From: Streptomyces malachitofuscus
Lineage (GTDB): Bacteria; Actinomycetota; Actinomycetes; Streptomycetales; Streptomycetaceae
Assembly: GCF_014650055.1 (NCBI RefSeq)
Contig: NZ_BMUF01000005.1
Coordinates: 1-64,000 of the forward strand
Reading direction: 5' to 3'
Length of the DNA: 64,000 bases
Part shown: positions 20,795 to 29,377 of the stretch, in pieces
Layout: the number at the start of each line of letters is the position of its first letter
Numbering within the stretch: position 1 is the first letter of the stretch
Notes under the pieces: model-generated
Database searches by the model: none
The model's input: only the letters and a program-made list of their open reading frames with translations
Told to the model about the DNA's origin: nothing
Position numbers and translations under genes: made by a program

Positions 20795-22168
20795 ATGGAC
20801 ACCGTGACACGACCCAGGATCCTTGTGGTGGGCGCGGGCTTCGCCGGCGTGGAATGCGTGCGGCGCCTGGAGCGCAGGCTCGCCCCGAACGAGGCCGACC
20901 TCACGCTGGTGACCCCGTTCTCCTACCAGCTGTATCTGCCCCTGCTCCCCCAAGTGGCCTCGGGCGTGCTGACCCCGCAGTCGGTCGCGCTCTCCCTGCG
21001 CCGCAGCGAGAGGTACCGCACCCGCATCATCCCGGGCGGGGCCATCGGCGTGGATCTGCGGTCCAAGGTGTGCGTGATCCGCATCGTCAACGGCGAGATC
21101 CTCGACGAGCCGTACGACTACATCGTGCTGGCCCCCGGCAGTGTCACCCGCACCTTCGACATCCCGGGGCTGACGGACCACGCCTTCGGGATGAAGTCGC
21201 TGGCCGAGGCCGCCTACCTCCGCGACCACGTCATCTCCCAGCTCGATCTGGCCGACGCGAGCCACGATCCGGCGGAGCGGGCCTCCCGGCTGCAGTTCGT
21301 GGTGGTGGGCGGCGGCTACGCGGGTACGGAGACGGCGGCCTGTCTCCAGCGGCTGACGCACGCGGCCGTCAAGCGCTATCCCCGGCTGGACCCGGGCCTG
21401 ATCAAGTGGCATCTGATCGACATCGCGCCGAAACTCATGCCGGAACTGGGTGAGAAGCTCGGGCGCAGCGCGCACGAGATCCTCACCCGGCGCGGCATCG
21501 AGATCTCACTGGGCGTCTCGATCGAGAAGGCGAGCGCCGAGGAGGTCACCTTCACCGACGGCCGGGTGGTGCCGACCCGCACCCTGATCTGGACCGCCGG
21601 TGTCGTCGCCAGTCCCCTCATCGCCACGCTCGACGCGGAGACCGTCCGGGGCCGGCTCGCGGTGAACGCGGACATGTGCCTGCCGGGTCACGACGGGGTG
21701 TTCGCGCTCGGCGACTCGGCGGCGGTGCCCGATGTGGCCAAGGGCGACGGCGCCGTGTGCCCGCCTACCGCGCAGCACGCGCTGCGGCAGGGCCGGCACG
21801 TGGCCGAGAACGTCATCGCGACGCTGCGGGGCCGGCCGACGCGGCCGTACGTGCACAAGGACCTCGGACTCGTGGTGGACCTCGGCGGCACCGACGCGGT
21901 GTCCAAGCCGCTCGGCTTCGAACTGCACGGTCTGCCCGCCCAGGCGGTGGCCCGCGGATACCACTGGTCGGCGCTGCGCACGAATGTCGCCAAGACCCGG
22001 GTGATGACCGACTGGCTGCTGAACGCCGTCGCCGGCGACGATTTCGTACGCACCGGGTTCCAGGCGCACCGGCCCGGCAATCTGCGGGACTTCGAGTACC
22101 TCGACGCCTACCTGACACCGGAGCAGGTCCGGGCGCACGTCGAGGAAGCGGGCCGGGCGGCTCGGTGA
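20795..22168 (+). CDS. NAD(P)/FAD-dependent oxidoreductase, NDH-2-like
   Basis: A 457-residue flavoprotein with two Rossmann motifs: ILVVGAGFAGVECVRRLE at the N-terminus for FAD and FVVVGGGYAGTETAACLQ near residue 165-190 for NAD(P)H. Near 300 is the second FAD motif GVFALGDSAAVPD. The order and length match type II NADH:quinone oxidoreductases and related NADH dehydrogenases, which pass electrons to menaquinone without pumping protons. No clear membrane-anchor helix is seen at the C-terminus. The ATG follows GGAGGAAGGG. It lies downstream of the phosphatase with 132 bp between, and may be a separate unit. Confidence 0.88.
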   Translation: MDTVTRPRILVVGAGFAGVECVRRLERRLAPNEADLTLVTPFSYQLYLPLLPQVASGVLTPQSVALSLRRSERYRTRIIPGGAIGVDLRSKVCVIRIVNGEILDEPYDYIVLAPGSVTRTFDIPGLTDHAFGMKSLAEAAYLRDHVISQLDLADASHDPAERASRLQFVVVGGGYAGTETAACLQRLTHAAVKRYPRLDPGLIKWHLIDIAPKLMPELGEKLGRSAHEILTRRGIEISLGVSIEKASAEEVTFTDGRVVPTRTLIWTAGVVASPLIATLDAETVRGRLAVNADMCLPGHDGVFALGDSAAVPDVAKGDGAVCPPTAQHALRQGRHVAENVIATLRGRPTRPYVHKDLGLVVDLGGTDAVSKPLGFELHGLPAQAVARGYHWSALRTNVAKTRVMTDWLLNAVAGDDFVRTGFQAHRPGNLRDFEYLDAYLTPEQVRAHVEEAGRAAR

Positions 22169-22211
22169 TCCGTCGCGCACGGGGCGGTGTGACGGGGGAG
22201 GGTGCGGAGGG

Positions 22212-24446
22212 GTGAAGGAGGCGGGACGCTCGGGGCGCACGCGGCTGCGGGACCACCTGGCGGCGTCCGATCCCGGACTGCTGCGGCTGACGGCGGGACT
22301 GCGGACGGTGGGGGCCATCGCCCTGACGCTGGCCGTCCTCGCCTCGCTGGGGTTCGAGGTGTCCCGGCTGGTGGCGGGGGCGATGACGGCGATGGTCGCC
22401 ACGTTCGCCATCCGGGAGCGGCAGCGCGGCGCCCAGGCGGTCACGCTGGCCTTCGGGCTGCCGCTCGCGCTGGTGTCCGTGTCACTGGGCGCCGCGCTCA
22501 GCGAGCGAGTGGTCGTCGGGGACGCCTTCTTCGTCGTCCTGATCTTCTGTGCCGTCTACGGCCGGCGGTTCGGCGACCGCGGGACCGCGCTCGGCCTGAT
22601 CGGCTTCCAGGTCTACTTCGTGTCCCTGTTCGTCGGGGCCTCCGTGTCGGAGCTGCCCGGTCTGTGGGCCGCCCTGGCCGTCGCGTTCGCGAGCAGTGCC
22701 CTGGTGCGGTTCTTCGTCGTCCCCGTCACCCCCACCGGACTGCTCGAGCGGCTGCGCCAGGCCTTCCGGGCCCGGCTGGGCCGCCTCGTGTCCGCACATC
22801 TGGCGCTGCTGGACGCCGGGCCGGACGAGGTGGACAAGGCGCTGGAGGAGGTGCGGGAGGGCACCGCCCGGCTGCACGAGACGGCCCTGATGATCCAGAC
22901 GCGGCTGGAGGAGGGTACGCCCGACGAGCCGACGGCGCGGCTGGTGCAGCGCCGGATCGCGGACGCCGAGATCGCCGCCGAGCGGCTCGGTCTGCTGCTG
23001 CTCTCGGCCCGCAGTGCCGAACGGGCGGACACCCTCACCCTGCATCTGCCCGGTGCGCCCGCCCCCGAGGTGGGCCGGCTGCCCGGGCCGGACGAGGCCA
23101 CGGACCGGTTGCGCCGGGATCTGCTGGCGCTGCGCGCGCTCGTGCTGTGGACGGGGACGGCGGGAACGGGCGTGGCCCAGGTGCGCAACCGGCTGCTGGC
23201 CTACCGGGACGAGGAGAACCTGCCGGCCGCCTCCGCGGCGGTGCAGGACGTGTTCCGGGCCGTCGGGGAGACCGCCCGCGCCGTCATGGGACTGCGTGTC
23301 GCCCTCGACGGTCCGCAGGACGAGTCGGACGACAGCCCGGCGACGGCCAGGAGCCGGGAGGAGCTGGACGCCGAGGACGCCGCCATCGACGCCGGTGAGG
23401 AGCCGGAGCCGGACGCGTCGCGGACGGGGCTGCAGCGTCCCACCACGCGCGCGGCCGTGCAGGTGGCCGTGGGCTCGGTCCTGGCCATCATCGGCGGTGA
23501 GCTGCTGTCCACGGGCCGGTGGTACTGGGCGGTGCTGACGTGCTGGATCGTCTTCATCAACACGGCCTCGACCGGCGAGATCCTGGTCAAGGGCTACCGG
23601 CGGCTGCTGGGCACGGTGTTCGGTGTCGTCGCGGGCATCGCGCTGGCGGCCGTGGTGGGCCGGCACACCCTGACGGCGTTCCTGCTGGTCCTGGTGCTGA
23701 TCTTCGCGATGTTCTACACGGCGCCGCTGTCCTACACGCTGATGTCGTTCTTCGTGACCGCGATGCTCGGGCTGCTGTACACCCTGCTGCACACCTACAG
23801 CTGGGAGGTGCTGGTGCTGCGCCTGGAGGAGACGGCGCTGGGCGCGGCCTGCGGGGTGGTGGCGGCGGCACTGGTCCTGCCGGTGAACACCGACCGGCGG
23901 ACCAACGAACTGCTGGTCACCGTGCTGGAACGGCTCGCCGAGGTCACCGAGGCCGCCGTCGGGCAGCTCAGCGGAGGGCCGGCCGACGACCTGCTGGACA
24001 AGGCGCGGGAGCTCGACCAGGCGCTGGGCGACCTGCGTGCCGCGACCCAGCCGCTGACCCACCCGGTCACGCCGTTGCGGGCCCGGCGGACCAACGCACG
24101 CTATGTCGTGGCGCTCCTCGAGACGTGCGCGTACCACGCGCGTTCGCTGGCGGCGACGGCGGAGCTCCTGCCGTCCCATCCCTCGATCGCGGCCGACCCC
24201 CGGCTGCGCGGCGCGGCCGGACGCACGGTGCGCAACATCGGGACCATCGCGGCCCGTGTCGCGGACGAGGACGGCACCGGACGCGTCGAGACGGGCCCGA
24301 GCATCGCCTCTCTCCTGGGCGACGAGGGCACCGGCCGGTACGGCCGCATCACCGGCCGGGTGCTGCGGCACCTGGAGCGGCTGGACGAGGCCGTGGTCGG
24401 CCTCGCCCGGCCCCTGGGCGTACGGGTGGCGGCGCCCGACCGGTGA
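22212..24446 (+). CDS. FUSC-family inner membrane transporter
   Basis: A 744-residue integral membrane protein. Helices cluster in two sets: about residues 30-170 and about 410-560 (AVQVAVGSVLAIIGGELL, TAFLLVLVLIFAMFYTAPL, LGAACGVVAAALVLP), with long cytoplasmic helical regions after each, the FUSC/aromatic acid exporter layout. The conserved core GRWYWAVLTCWIVF...TGEILVKGYRRLLGT is present. Such proteins are proposed to export aromatic acids or other small hydrophobic compounds. GTG start with GGAGGG-type ribosome-binding site. It is convergent with the next small gene. Substrate unknown. Confidence 0.88.
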   Translation: MKEAGRSGRTRLRDHLAASDPGLLRLTAGLRTVGAIALTLAVLASLGFEVSRLVAGAMTAMVATFAIRERQRGAQAVTLAFGLPLALVSVSLGAALSERVVVGDAFFVVLIFCAVYGRRFGDRGTALGLIGFQVYFVSLFVGASVSELPGLWAALAVAFASSALVRFFVVPVTPTGLLERLRQAFRARLGRLVSAHLALLDAGPDEVDKALEEVREGTARLHETALMIQTRLEEGTPDEPTARLVQRRIADAEIAAERLGLLLLSARSAERADTLTLHLPGAPAPEVGRLPGPDEATDRLRRDLLALRALVLWTGTAGTGVAQVRNRLLAYRDEENLPAASAAVQDVFRAVGETARAVMGLRVALDGPQDESDDSPATARSREELDAEDAAIDAGEEPEPDASRTGLQRPTTRAAVQVAVGSVLAIIGGELLSTGRWYWAVLTCWIVFINTASTGEILVKGYRRLLGTVFGVVAGIALAAVVGRHTLTAFLLVLVLIFAMFYTAPLSYTLMSFFVTAMLGLLYTLLHTYSWEVLVLRLEETALGAACGVVAAALVLPVNTDRRTNELLVTVLERLAEVTEAAVGQLSGGPADDLLDKARELDQALGDLRAATQPLTHPVTPLRARRTNARYVVALLETCAYHARSLAATAELLPSHPSIAADPRLRGAAGRTVRNIGTIAARVADEDGTGRVETGPSIASLLGDEGTGRYGRITGRVLRHLERLDEAVVGLARPLGVRVAAPDR

Positions 24447-24466
24447 CCGGCAGGGGCCAGGACGGG

Positions 24467-24895
24467 TCAGAAGTCCGTGGGCAGGCCGCTGGCCTCGGCG
24501 ATGCCGCGCAGTTCCTCGTTCTGGCGGTGGCGGTCCCTGATGAAGTCGGCGATCTCGCCGAGCCGGGAGGGATCCGCGGCGGTCGCCGCGTCGGTGACCA
24601 CGCGGATCGGGCCGGTCTCGTCGACCTCCAGCTCGACCACCTCGTTGTCCATGCGTCCGGTGACGGCGGTGGCGATGACCAGGGCGGCCTCGTCACGCAC
24701 CTCCTGGGGCAGTTCCTCGTCGCCGCCGTCCAGCGCCAGGTCCAGACCCGACAGGCGGTGTTCGTCGATCGCCTCGAGGACCGGCTCCACCACACGGAGC
24801 AGAAGCCGGTAGTCCTCGGTGTCCATCCGGACGCGCAGGAGGTCGAGGTAGACGTCCACGGGCCGGCTTTCCGGGGGGATCTCGGATTCGCTCAT
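24467..24895 (-). CDS. Conserved acidic hypothetical protein
   Basis: A 142-residue strongly acidic soluble protein (MSESEIPPESRPVDVYLDLL), helical, with no catalytic motif I recognise. It includes DLALDGGDEELPQEVRDEAA and ends in SRLGEIADFIRDRHRQNEEL. It lies downstream of, and in the same orientation as, the sigma factor and DUF5133 genes, so it may belong to that stress-related cluster. GGGGAA precedes the ATG. Function not known. Confidence 0.72.
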   Translation of the reverse strand: MSESEIPPESRPVDVYLDLLRVRMDTEDYRLLLRVVEPVLEAIDEHRLSGLDLALDGGDEELPQEVRDEAALVIATAVTGRMDNEVVELEVDETGPIRVVTDAATAADPSRLGEIADFIRDRHRQNEELRGIAEASGLPTDF

Positions 24896-24923
24896 CGGCT
24901 ACGGGTTCCCCGCGACCGGCGAC

Positions 24924-25163
24924 TCATACGGCGGCCGGCCGTGCCGAACGGGCCGGGCCGGGTGCGTCCTCCGCGGCCAGCCAGCTGTGTGCGGTGGTGA
25001 GCGCGTGCCGTACGTCCCGGGTGCCGGTGGAGACACAGAGGGTGTACGCCAGGTCGGTGATCCGCGCGGCCCGGGCCGCGTCGGGAGTACCGGCCGTGGT
25101 GACGGCCAGGGCCTCGTACTCCTCGACGAGGCGGCGCAGCACGGTGGGGTGGGGCTTCAGCAT
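24924..25163 (-). CDS. DUF5133-like small protein
   Basis: A 79-residue helical protein (MLKPHPTVLRRLVEEYEALA, then DLAYTLCVSTGTRDVRHAL) of the small actinobacterial DUF5133 type. It begins 32 bp after the stop of the SigM-like sigma gene and is probably co-transcribed with it. Members of this family are often found near SigB/F-type regulators; no activity is known. It is soluble, with one Cys. Confidence 0.72.
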   Translation of the reverse strand: MLKPHPTVLRRLVEEYEALAVTTAGTPDAARAARITDLAYTLCVSTGTRDVRHALTTAHSWLAAEDAPGPARSARPAAV

Positions 25164-25195
25164 GTTTCTCGCTTCTCGGTCGGGGCGGGTGCTGT

Positions 25196-26059
25196 TCAGG
25201 CCGTCGCGGAGTGTCCGCCGGTGCCGCGGGGGCCCCTGCGCTGTCCCATCACGTCGGCGCGCACCCGGGCACAGCTGCGGCTGATGAGGCGGGAGACGTG
25301 CATCTGGGAGATTCCCAGGTGATCGGCGATACGGCTCTGGGTCATGTCTTCGAAGAAACGCATGTAGAGAATGGCGCGTTCGCGCTCGGGCAGCCGGCGC
25401 AGGCCCTCCTTGGCGGACTCGCGGTCGACCACGACGTCGTACGAGGCGTCCGCGGCGCCGAGGGTGTCGGCGAGGCTGTAGCCGTCGTCGTCGGAGGACA
25501 GTTCCGCGTCCAGCGACAGGGTGCTGAAGCTCTCCAGCGCCTCCATCCCGGCGCCGACCTCCTCCTCGGTCAGTCCGGTGTGGGCGGCGATGTCCGCCAC
25601 GGACGGTTCGGGGCTGCCGGGGTTCTGGGTGAGCTCGCGCCGGGCCACCCGCACCTTGTTGCGCAGCTCCTGCACCCGGCGGGGGACGCGCAGGGCCCAC
25701 ATCCGGTCGCGGAAGTGCCGCTTGACCTCACCGGTGATGGTGGGGACTGCGTAGCTCTCGAAGGCGCCCCGGCTCGGGTCGAACCGGTCGATGGCCTTCA
25801 CCAGGCCCAGGGCGGCCACCTGGCGCAGGTCCTCGATGGACTCACCGCGGTCGCGGAAACGGCCGGCGATGCGGTGGGCCATGGGCAGCCACGCGGTGGC
25901 GAGCTCGTCGCGGACCGCGTCTCGCTCGGGGCCGTCCTCCAGGGACGCCAGCCGGGCGAAGAGGGCTGCGGTGTCGGGGGCGTCGTCGTGGCGCCGGCGG
26001 GGCGGTGCGCCGGTGGTGTCGGAGGAGCCGGGACGAGGGGCGGACGTGTCAATGAGCAT
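25196..26059 (-). CDS. SigB/F/G-family RNA polymerase sigma factor (SigM-like)
   Basis: A 287-residue group 3 sigma factor. Region 2 contains DLRQVAALGLVKAIDRFDP and FESYAVPTITGEVKRHFRD (promoter melting and -10 recognition). Region 3 contains VPRRVQELRNKV, and region 4 ends with ERERAILYMRFFEDMTQSRI and LGISQMHVSRLISR, the HTH for -35 contact. This is the stress/sporulation SigB clade controlled by partner switching. The ATG at 26059 follows GGGAGCGAAA; longer in-frame starts up to 26344 are not conserved. Context, with an anti-sigma-like ATPase divergently upstream and the stressosome block 5 kb away, fits. From memory S. coelicolor SigM sits in equivalent surroundings. Confidence 0.92.
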   Translation of the reverse strand: MLIDTSAPRPGSSDTTGAPPRRRHDDAPDTAALFARLASLEDGPERDAVRDELATAWLPMAHRIAGRFRDRGESIEDLRQVAALGLVKAIDRFDPSRGAFESYAVPTITGEVKRHFRDRMWALRVPRRVQELRNKVRVARRELTQNPGSPEPSVADIAAHTGLTEEEVGAGMEALESFSTLSLDAELSSDDDGYSLADTLGAADASYDVVVDRESAKEGLRRLPERERAILYMRFFEDMTQSRIADHLGISQMHVSRLISRSCARVRADVMGQRRGPRGTGGHSATA

Positions 26060-26240
26060 GCGGTTTCGCTCCCGAACGGTGGTTTGGGTGGGACTACCGC
26101 GGGCCGGCGCCGCCGGGACACACGGAGGGTCCTCAGCGGCTTGCCGCTCCCGCTGGCGCGCCTCCGGTCCGAAGCACGAACCTCCGATTGCCCCCGACCC
26201 GGTGGAACAAACTCCGCTTCGCCACGGAATCTGCCGGGGC

Positions 26241-26684
26241 TCAGACCAGAGGGACGACCGCGGTGATGCACTTGCCGCCCGCGGGCAGGTCCGACACTCG
26301 GACGTCGCGGGCCAGCCGGCACACGATGGGCCATCCGTGGCCACCGGGCCGGCGGCGTCCTCGCTGGTCGGTGTGGGGCACGACGACGGGCAGTTCGTCG
26401 CTGCGGTCGCTCACGGACAGCCGTACCCCGGGCCCGCTGACGTCGACCCGGAAGTCGGTGACCCCGCCGCCGTGCAGGATCGCGTTGGTGGTGAGTTCGG
26501 AGGCGACGAGCAGGGCGTCCGCGAGGGCTTCGGTGTCGCAGTCGGTGTGCGTGGCCCGGCAGCGTTCGGACACCGCCCGTGCCACGGCCTCGCGCACCTC
26601 GGCCGGACGACACGGAAGCGACGACCCCGCCCGGAGCGTGCCGGGCGGCTGGGCAACGGGTTCGGTCGAGTACTCCTCACACAT
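26241..26684 (-). CDS. Anti-sigma-type ATP-binding protein (HATPase_c_2)
   Basis: A 147-residue GHKL ATPase. The N box is LVASELTTNAILHGGGV and the lid region is RRRPGGHGWPIVCRLA. Between them, VRLSVSDRSDELP is the G1 strand. It is upstream of, and in the same direction as, the SigM-like sigma gene (182 bp apart), the usual place for a cognate anti-sigma factor. The ATG at 26684 follows GGGAGCCGCAG; a longer frame to 26882 exists but has no ribosome-binding site. It is the best candidate for the anti-sigma partner of this sigma factor, which is inference from position. Confidence 0.87.
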   Translation of the reverse strand: MCEEYSTEPVAQPPGTLRAGSSLPCRPAEVREAVARAVSERCRATHTDCDTEALADALLVASELTTNAILHGGGVTDFRVDVSGPGVRLSVSDRSDELPVVVPHTDQRGRRRPGGHGWPIVCRLARDVRVSDLPAGGKCITAVVPLV

Positions 26685-26806
26685 TCTGCGGCTCCCTGAT
26701 TCGGTGACGAAGGGTGATGAAGGGCGATGACGAACGCCTCGGACCTCCCTTTTCGGCTCACCTGTCCCGGTACGGGCAAACCTCCCGGCCGTTTCCCGGA
26801 CTCCTG

Positions 26807-26831
26807 TCATTCGAACGGCGCACAGGGGTAC
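26807..26831 (+). promoter_or_regulatory. Near-match SigB-type promoter
   Basis: TCAT, a 15-base spacer and GGGTAC differ from the GCAT-N15-GGGTAC boxes of this window by one base. The -10 ends 10 bp before the ATG at 26842, which would give a nearly leaderless transcript. Confidence 0.4.
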
Positions 26832-26841
26832 GCGGTGTCGT

Positions 26842-27072
26842 ATGACCGATGTGGTGGACTCGGACGAACTGCTGCGGCGCATTCAGCGGGCGAGGGCCTG
26901 CGCGGCTCAGGAGGAGCGGACCTGGCGGGCCCGCGGTGACGAGCTCGGGCGGGACGACTCAGGCGATCCCGCCGCCGCACGCGACGCGGACGTGCGCAAG
27001 GTGGCGTACGGGGTCGTGCTGCGGGTGCTGGACGAGATCCTGACGCCGGGCAAGCACCCGGCGACGGGCTGA
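26842..27072 (+). CDS. Small hypothetical protein
   Basis: A 76-residue charged helical protein (MTDVVDSDELLRRIQRARAC, then DVRKVAYGVVLRVLDEILTPG). No known domain. There is no clear Shine-Dalgarno site, but a near-consensus stress-sigma promoter ends 10 bp before the ATG, compatible with near-leaderless translation. It is divergent from the anti-sigma-like gene. Codon usage is GC-rich at third positions, supporting coding. Confidence 0.6.
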   Translation: MTDVVDSDELLRRIQRARACAAQEERTWRARGDELGRDDSGDPAAARDADVRKVAYGVVLRVLDEILTPGKHPATG

Positions 27073-27123
27073 GCGGCCGGGGCGCGGGATTGACGCCGCG
27101 CGATCCCGGGCACCCGGGGGCCC

Positions 27124-28605
27124 ATGACGGTCGATCACAGCCGGGCGCCGGTTCTGCAAGCGCTGGAGGACTATCACCGCAAGGGGCGGCTGGGCTTCAC
27201 CCCGCCCGGGCACAAGCAGGCCCGCGGTGCCGACCCAGCGGTGCGCGAGGTGCTCGGTGACTCGGTGTTCCTGGGCGACGTGCTGGCGACGGGCGGCCTG
27301 GACGACCGGCTGACCCGGGGGCGGGTACTGCAGGAGGCCCAGGAGCTGATGGCCGACGCGGTCCACGCCGAGCACACGTTCTTCAGTACCTGCGGGAGTT
27401 CCCTGTCGGTCAAGGCGGCGATGCTGTCGGTGGCGGGTCCGCACGAGAAGCTGCTGATCGGGCGGGACGCCCACAAGTCGGTGGTGGCTGGGCTGATCCT
27501 GTCCGGGATCGAACCGGTGTGGGTCGAGCCGCGGTGGGACGCGGAGCGGCACCTGGCGCATCCGCCGTCGGCCGTGGACTTCGACCGTGCCTTCGAGGCG
27601 CATCCGGACGCCCGGGGCGCACTGGTCACCAGCCCGACCCCGTACGGCAGCACCGCGGCGCTGGAGGCGATCGCCGAGGTGTGCCACCGGCGCTCGCTGC
27701 CGCTGATCGTGGACGAGGCCTGGGGCGCGCATCTGCCCTTCCACCCCGATCTGCCGTCCTGGGCGATGGACGCGGGGGCCGACATCTGTGTGACCAGCAT
27801 CCACAAGATGGGCAGTGGTCTGGAGCAGGGCTCCGTGTTCCATCTGCGCGGCGACCTCGTGCCTCCGGCGCTGCTCGGCATGCGGGCCGATCTGCTGGGC
27901 ACGACCAGTCCCTCGGTGCTGATCTTCGCGGGCCTGGACGGCTGGCGGCGGCAGATGGCCCTGCGCGGCAAGGAGCTCATGGGGTCGGCGCTCGGCCTGG
28001 CGGCGGAGGTCCGGGCCGCGGTCGAGGAGATCGACGGGATGCACGTCAACGACCGGGACGACTTCTGCGGTCCGGAGCTCGCGGACGGCTTCGACCCGCT
28101 TCCCTGTGTCATCGATGTGGCGGACCTCGGCATCACGGGCTACCAGGCGGCGGACTGGCTGCGCGGTCACCGGAGCGTCGACGCGCATCTGGTGGACCAC
28201 CGCCGTATCGGAGCGCAGATCACCCACGGCGACGACCGGGAGACGGCCGGGGAGCTGCTGTCGGCGCTGCGGGACCTGGGCCGGGCGGCGCACGGTATGC
28301 CCGCGGCGCCGCGGATGGAGGTGCCGCAGCCGGACGAGCTGCGGATGGAGCAGGCGATGCTGCCGCGGGACGCGTTCTTCGGTCCGGCCGAGGAGGTACG
28401 GGTGTCCGATGCCGCCGGGCGGGTCTCCGCCGAGATGATCACCCCGTATCCGCCCGGGATCCCGGCCGTCCTGCCGGGCGAACGGCTCACCGGACCCGTG
28501 CTTCGCTATCTGTCCACGGGGCTGGCCGCGGGCATGTACCTGCCCGACCCGTCGGATCCCGGTCTGGAGACGATCAGGGTCGTGGACGAGCGGGCCGCCG
28601 GGTGA
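27124..28605 (+). CDS. Orn/Lys/Arg decarboxylase family PLP enzyme
   Basis: A 493-residue fold-type I PLP enzyme. Visible: YHRKGRLGFTPPGHKQ at the N-terminus, FFSTCGSSLSVKAAMLSV (phosphate-binding turn), DEAWGAHLPFHPDLPSWAM (Asp contacting the PLP nitrogen) and VTSIHKMGSGLEQGSVFHL with the Schiff-base Lys. The C-terminal domain ends with ITPYPPGIPAVLPGERL, conserved in the family. It lacks the N-terminal wing of the large E. coli inducible enzymes and is close in length to SpeA-type arginine and lysine decarboxylases of Gram-positives. It would make cadaverine, putrescine or agmatine. A LysE-type exporter lies 2 kb downstream. Confidence 0.9.
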   Translation: MTVDHSRAPVLQALEDYHRKGRLGFTPPGHKQARGADPAVREVLGDSVFLGDVLATGGLDDRLTRGRVLQEAQELMADAVHAEHTFFSTCGSSLSVKAAMLSVAGPHEKLLIGRDAHKSVVAGLILSGIEPVWVEPRWDAERHLAHPPSAVDFDRAFEAHPDARGALVTSPTPYGSTAALEAIAEVCHRRSLPLIVDEAWGAHLPFHPDLPSWAMDAGADICVTSIHKMGSGLEQGSVFHLRGDLVPPALLGMRADLLGTTSPSVLIFAGLDGWRRQMALRGKELMGSALGLAAEVRAAVEEIDGMHVNDRDDFCGPELADGFDPLPCVIDVADLGITGYQAADWLRGHRSVDAHLVDHRRIGAQITHGDDRETAGELLSALRDLGRAAHGMPAAPRMEVPQPDELRMEQAMLPRDAFFGPAEEVRVSDAAGRVSAEMITPYPPGIPAVLPGERLTGPVLRYLSTGLAAGMYLPDPSDPGLETIRVVDERAAG

Positions 28606-28644
28606 GCACGGTGAAACAGGTCACGCGGCCCGATTACCGGAACC

Positions 28645-28757
28645 TTGGCCGAATGGTTTATCGTTCACTCATACGTGGTGACGGAGTCGACGCCCTGTCC
28701 TCCGGACACCACCGCTTACGGCCCTGGCTGGCTTCCCCCGTCCAGCCAGGGCTTTTT
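28645..28757 (+). ncRNA. Possible short transcript or leader ending in an intrinsic terminator
   Basis: Between the decarboxylase and the cNMP-binding gene lies a 281-bp gap. It holds an unusually AT-rich patch (GGTTTATCGTTCACTCATAC, about 28656-28674), two adjacent GTG codons (28675, 28678) that open a short frame (VTESTPCPPDTTAYGPGW), and a strong hairpin with a T-run. The arrangement looks like a short independent transcript, either a small RNA or a leader peptide with a terminator. No -10/-35 pair is clear. Confidence 0.3.
28721..28756 (+). terminator. Intrinsic terminator, 11-bp stem with T-run
   Basis: GCCCTGGCTGG at 28721-28731 pairs perfectly with CCAGCCAGGGC at 28742-28752 across a 10-base loop, followed by TTTT. 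T-runs are rare in this genome, so this is a confident Rho-independent terminator. It lies 116 bp after the decarboxylase stop. Confidence 0.85.
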
Positions 28758-28886
28758 CATGCCCGGACGGCCACGGTGCCCGGGCGCGGAAATCTCCCGT
28801 CCGCCGAGGTGCCCCGAACGGCGGCAGCGGCTGAAATGAACGTAGGCAAAGCACGGAACCGATTGCCCGGCGAGGAGCCCCGCGCC

Positions 28887-29345
28887 ATGACCAAAGCGAT
28901 CAAACTCCTGACCGCCCTGCCCCCTCCCCAGCGCGAGCGTCTGATGGCCCTGGCGCGGGAGGTGTCCTTCCCCGAGGACAGCCGCATCTTCGAGGCGGGA
29001 GGAACCGCCGACCGCTTCTGGGTGATCCGCTCCGGCGCGGTGTCGCTGGACCAGCAGGTCACCGAACTCCACCGGGTCACGGTCGCCGGCCTCGGCGCCG
29101 GTGACCTGCTGGGGTGGTCCTGGCTGTTCCCGCCCTACGAGTGGGACTTCGGCGCGGTGGCCTTCAGCCCGGTGCGCGCCTACGAGTTCGACGCGGCTGC
29201 CGTGCTCCGGCTCTGCGAGGAGGATCCGGAGCTCGGCCTGATGCTGGTGCGCAAGGTCGCCGAGGTCCTCGCCCACCGGCTGGAGACGACGCGCGGCAAG
29301 CTGCTGGAGCAGTACTCGATACCCCGGCGGAGCCCGACGATGTAG
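28887..29345 (+). CDS. Cyclic nucleotide-binding-domain protein without HTH
   Basis: A 152-residue protein consisting only of a cNMP-binding beta-roll (SRIFEAGGTADRFWVIRSGA, LGAGDLLGWSWLFPPYEWDF, then the C-helix region LMLVRKVAEVLAHRLETTRG). No DNA-binding domain follows, unlike Crp/Fnr, so it is a sensor or adaptor rather than a transcription factor. The phosphate-binding cassette is replaced by an aromatic-rich loop, so cAMP binding is doubtful. The ATG at 28887 follows GAGGAG; an ATG near 28837 in frame is an alternative. A strong terminator separates it from the decarboxylase. Confidence 0.85.
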   Translation: MTKAIKLLTALPPPQRERLMALAREVSFPEDSRIFEAGGTADRFWVIRSGAVSLDQQVTELHRVTVAGLGAGDLLGWSWLFPPYEWDFGAVAFSPVRAYEFDAAAVLRLCEEDPELGLMLVRKVAEVLAHRLETTRGKLLEQYSIPRRSPTM

Positions 29346-29346
29346 C

Positions 29347-29374
29347 CCGGCCGCCCGCCCCGCGCGGCGGCCGG
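29347..29374. terminator. Convergent hairpin terminator
   Basis: CCGGCCGCC at 29347-29355 pairs perfectly with GGCGGCCGG at 29366-29374 (10-base loop) in the 32-bp gap between two convergent genes. A bidirectional terminator is likely, without a T-run as is usual in streptomycetes. Confidence 0.6.
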
Positions 29375-29377
29375 CCC

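Noticed and set aside
17930..21475. Long antisense open frames across the 126-bp repeats
   Set aside because: Low-complexity reverse reading of rsbX-like, repeat and phosphatase genes; no domain seen and no ribosome-binding site.
26188..26212. GTTT-N15-GGGCAA on the minus strand before the SigM-like gene
   Set aside because: Two mismatches in the -10 element; not above chance in this sequence.
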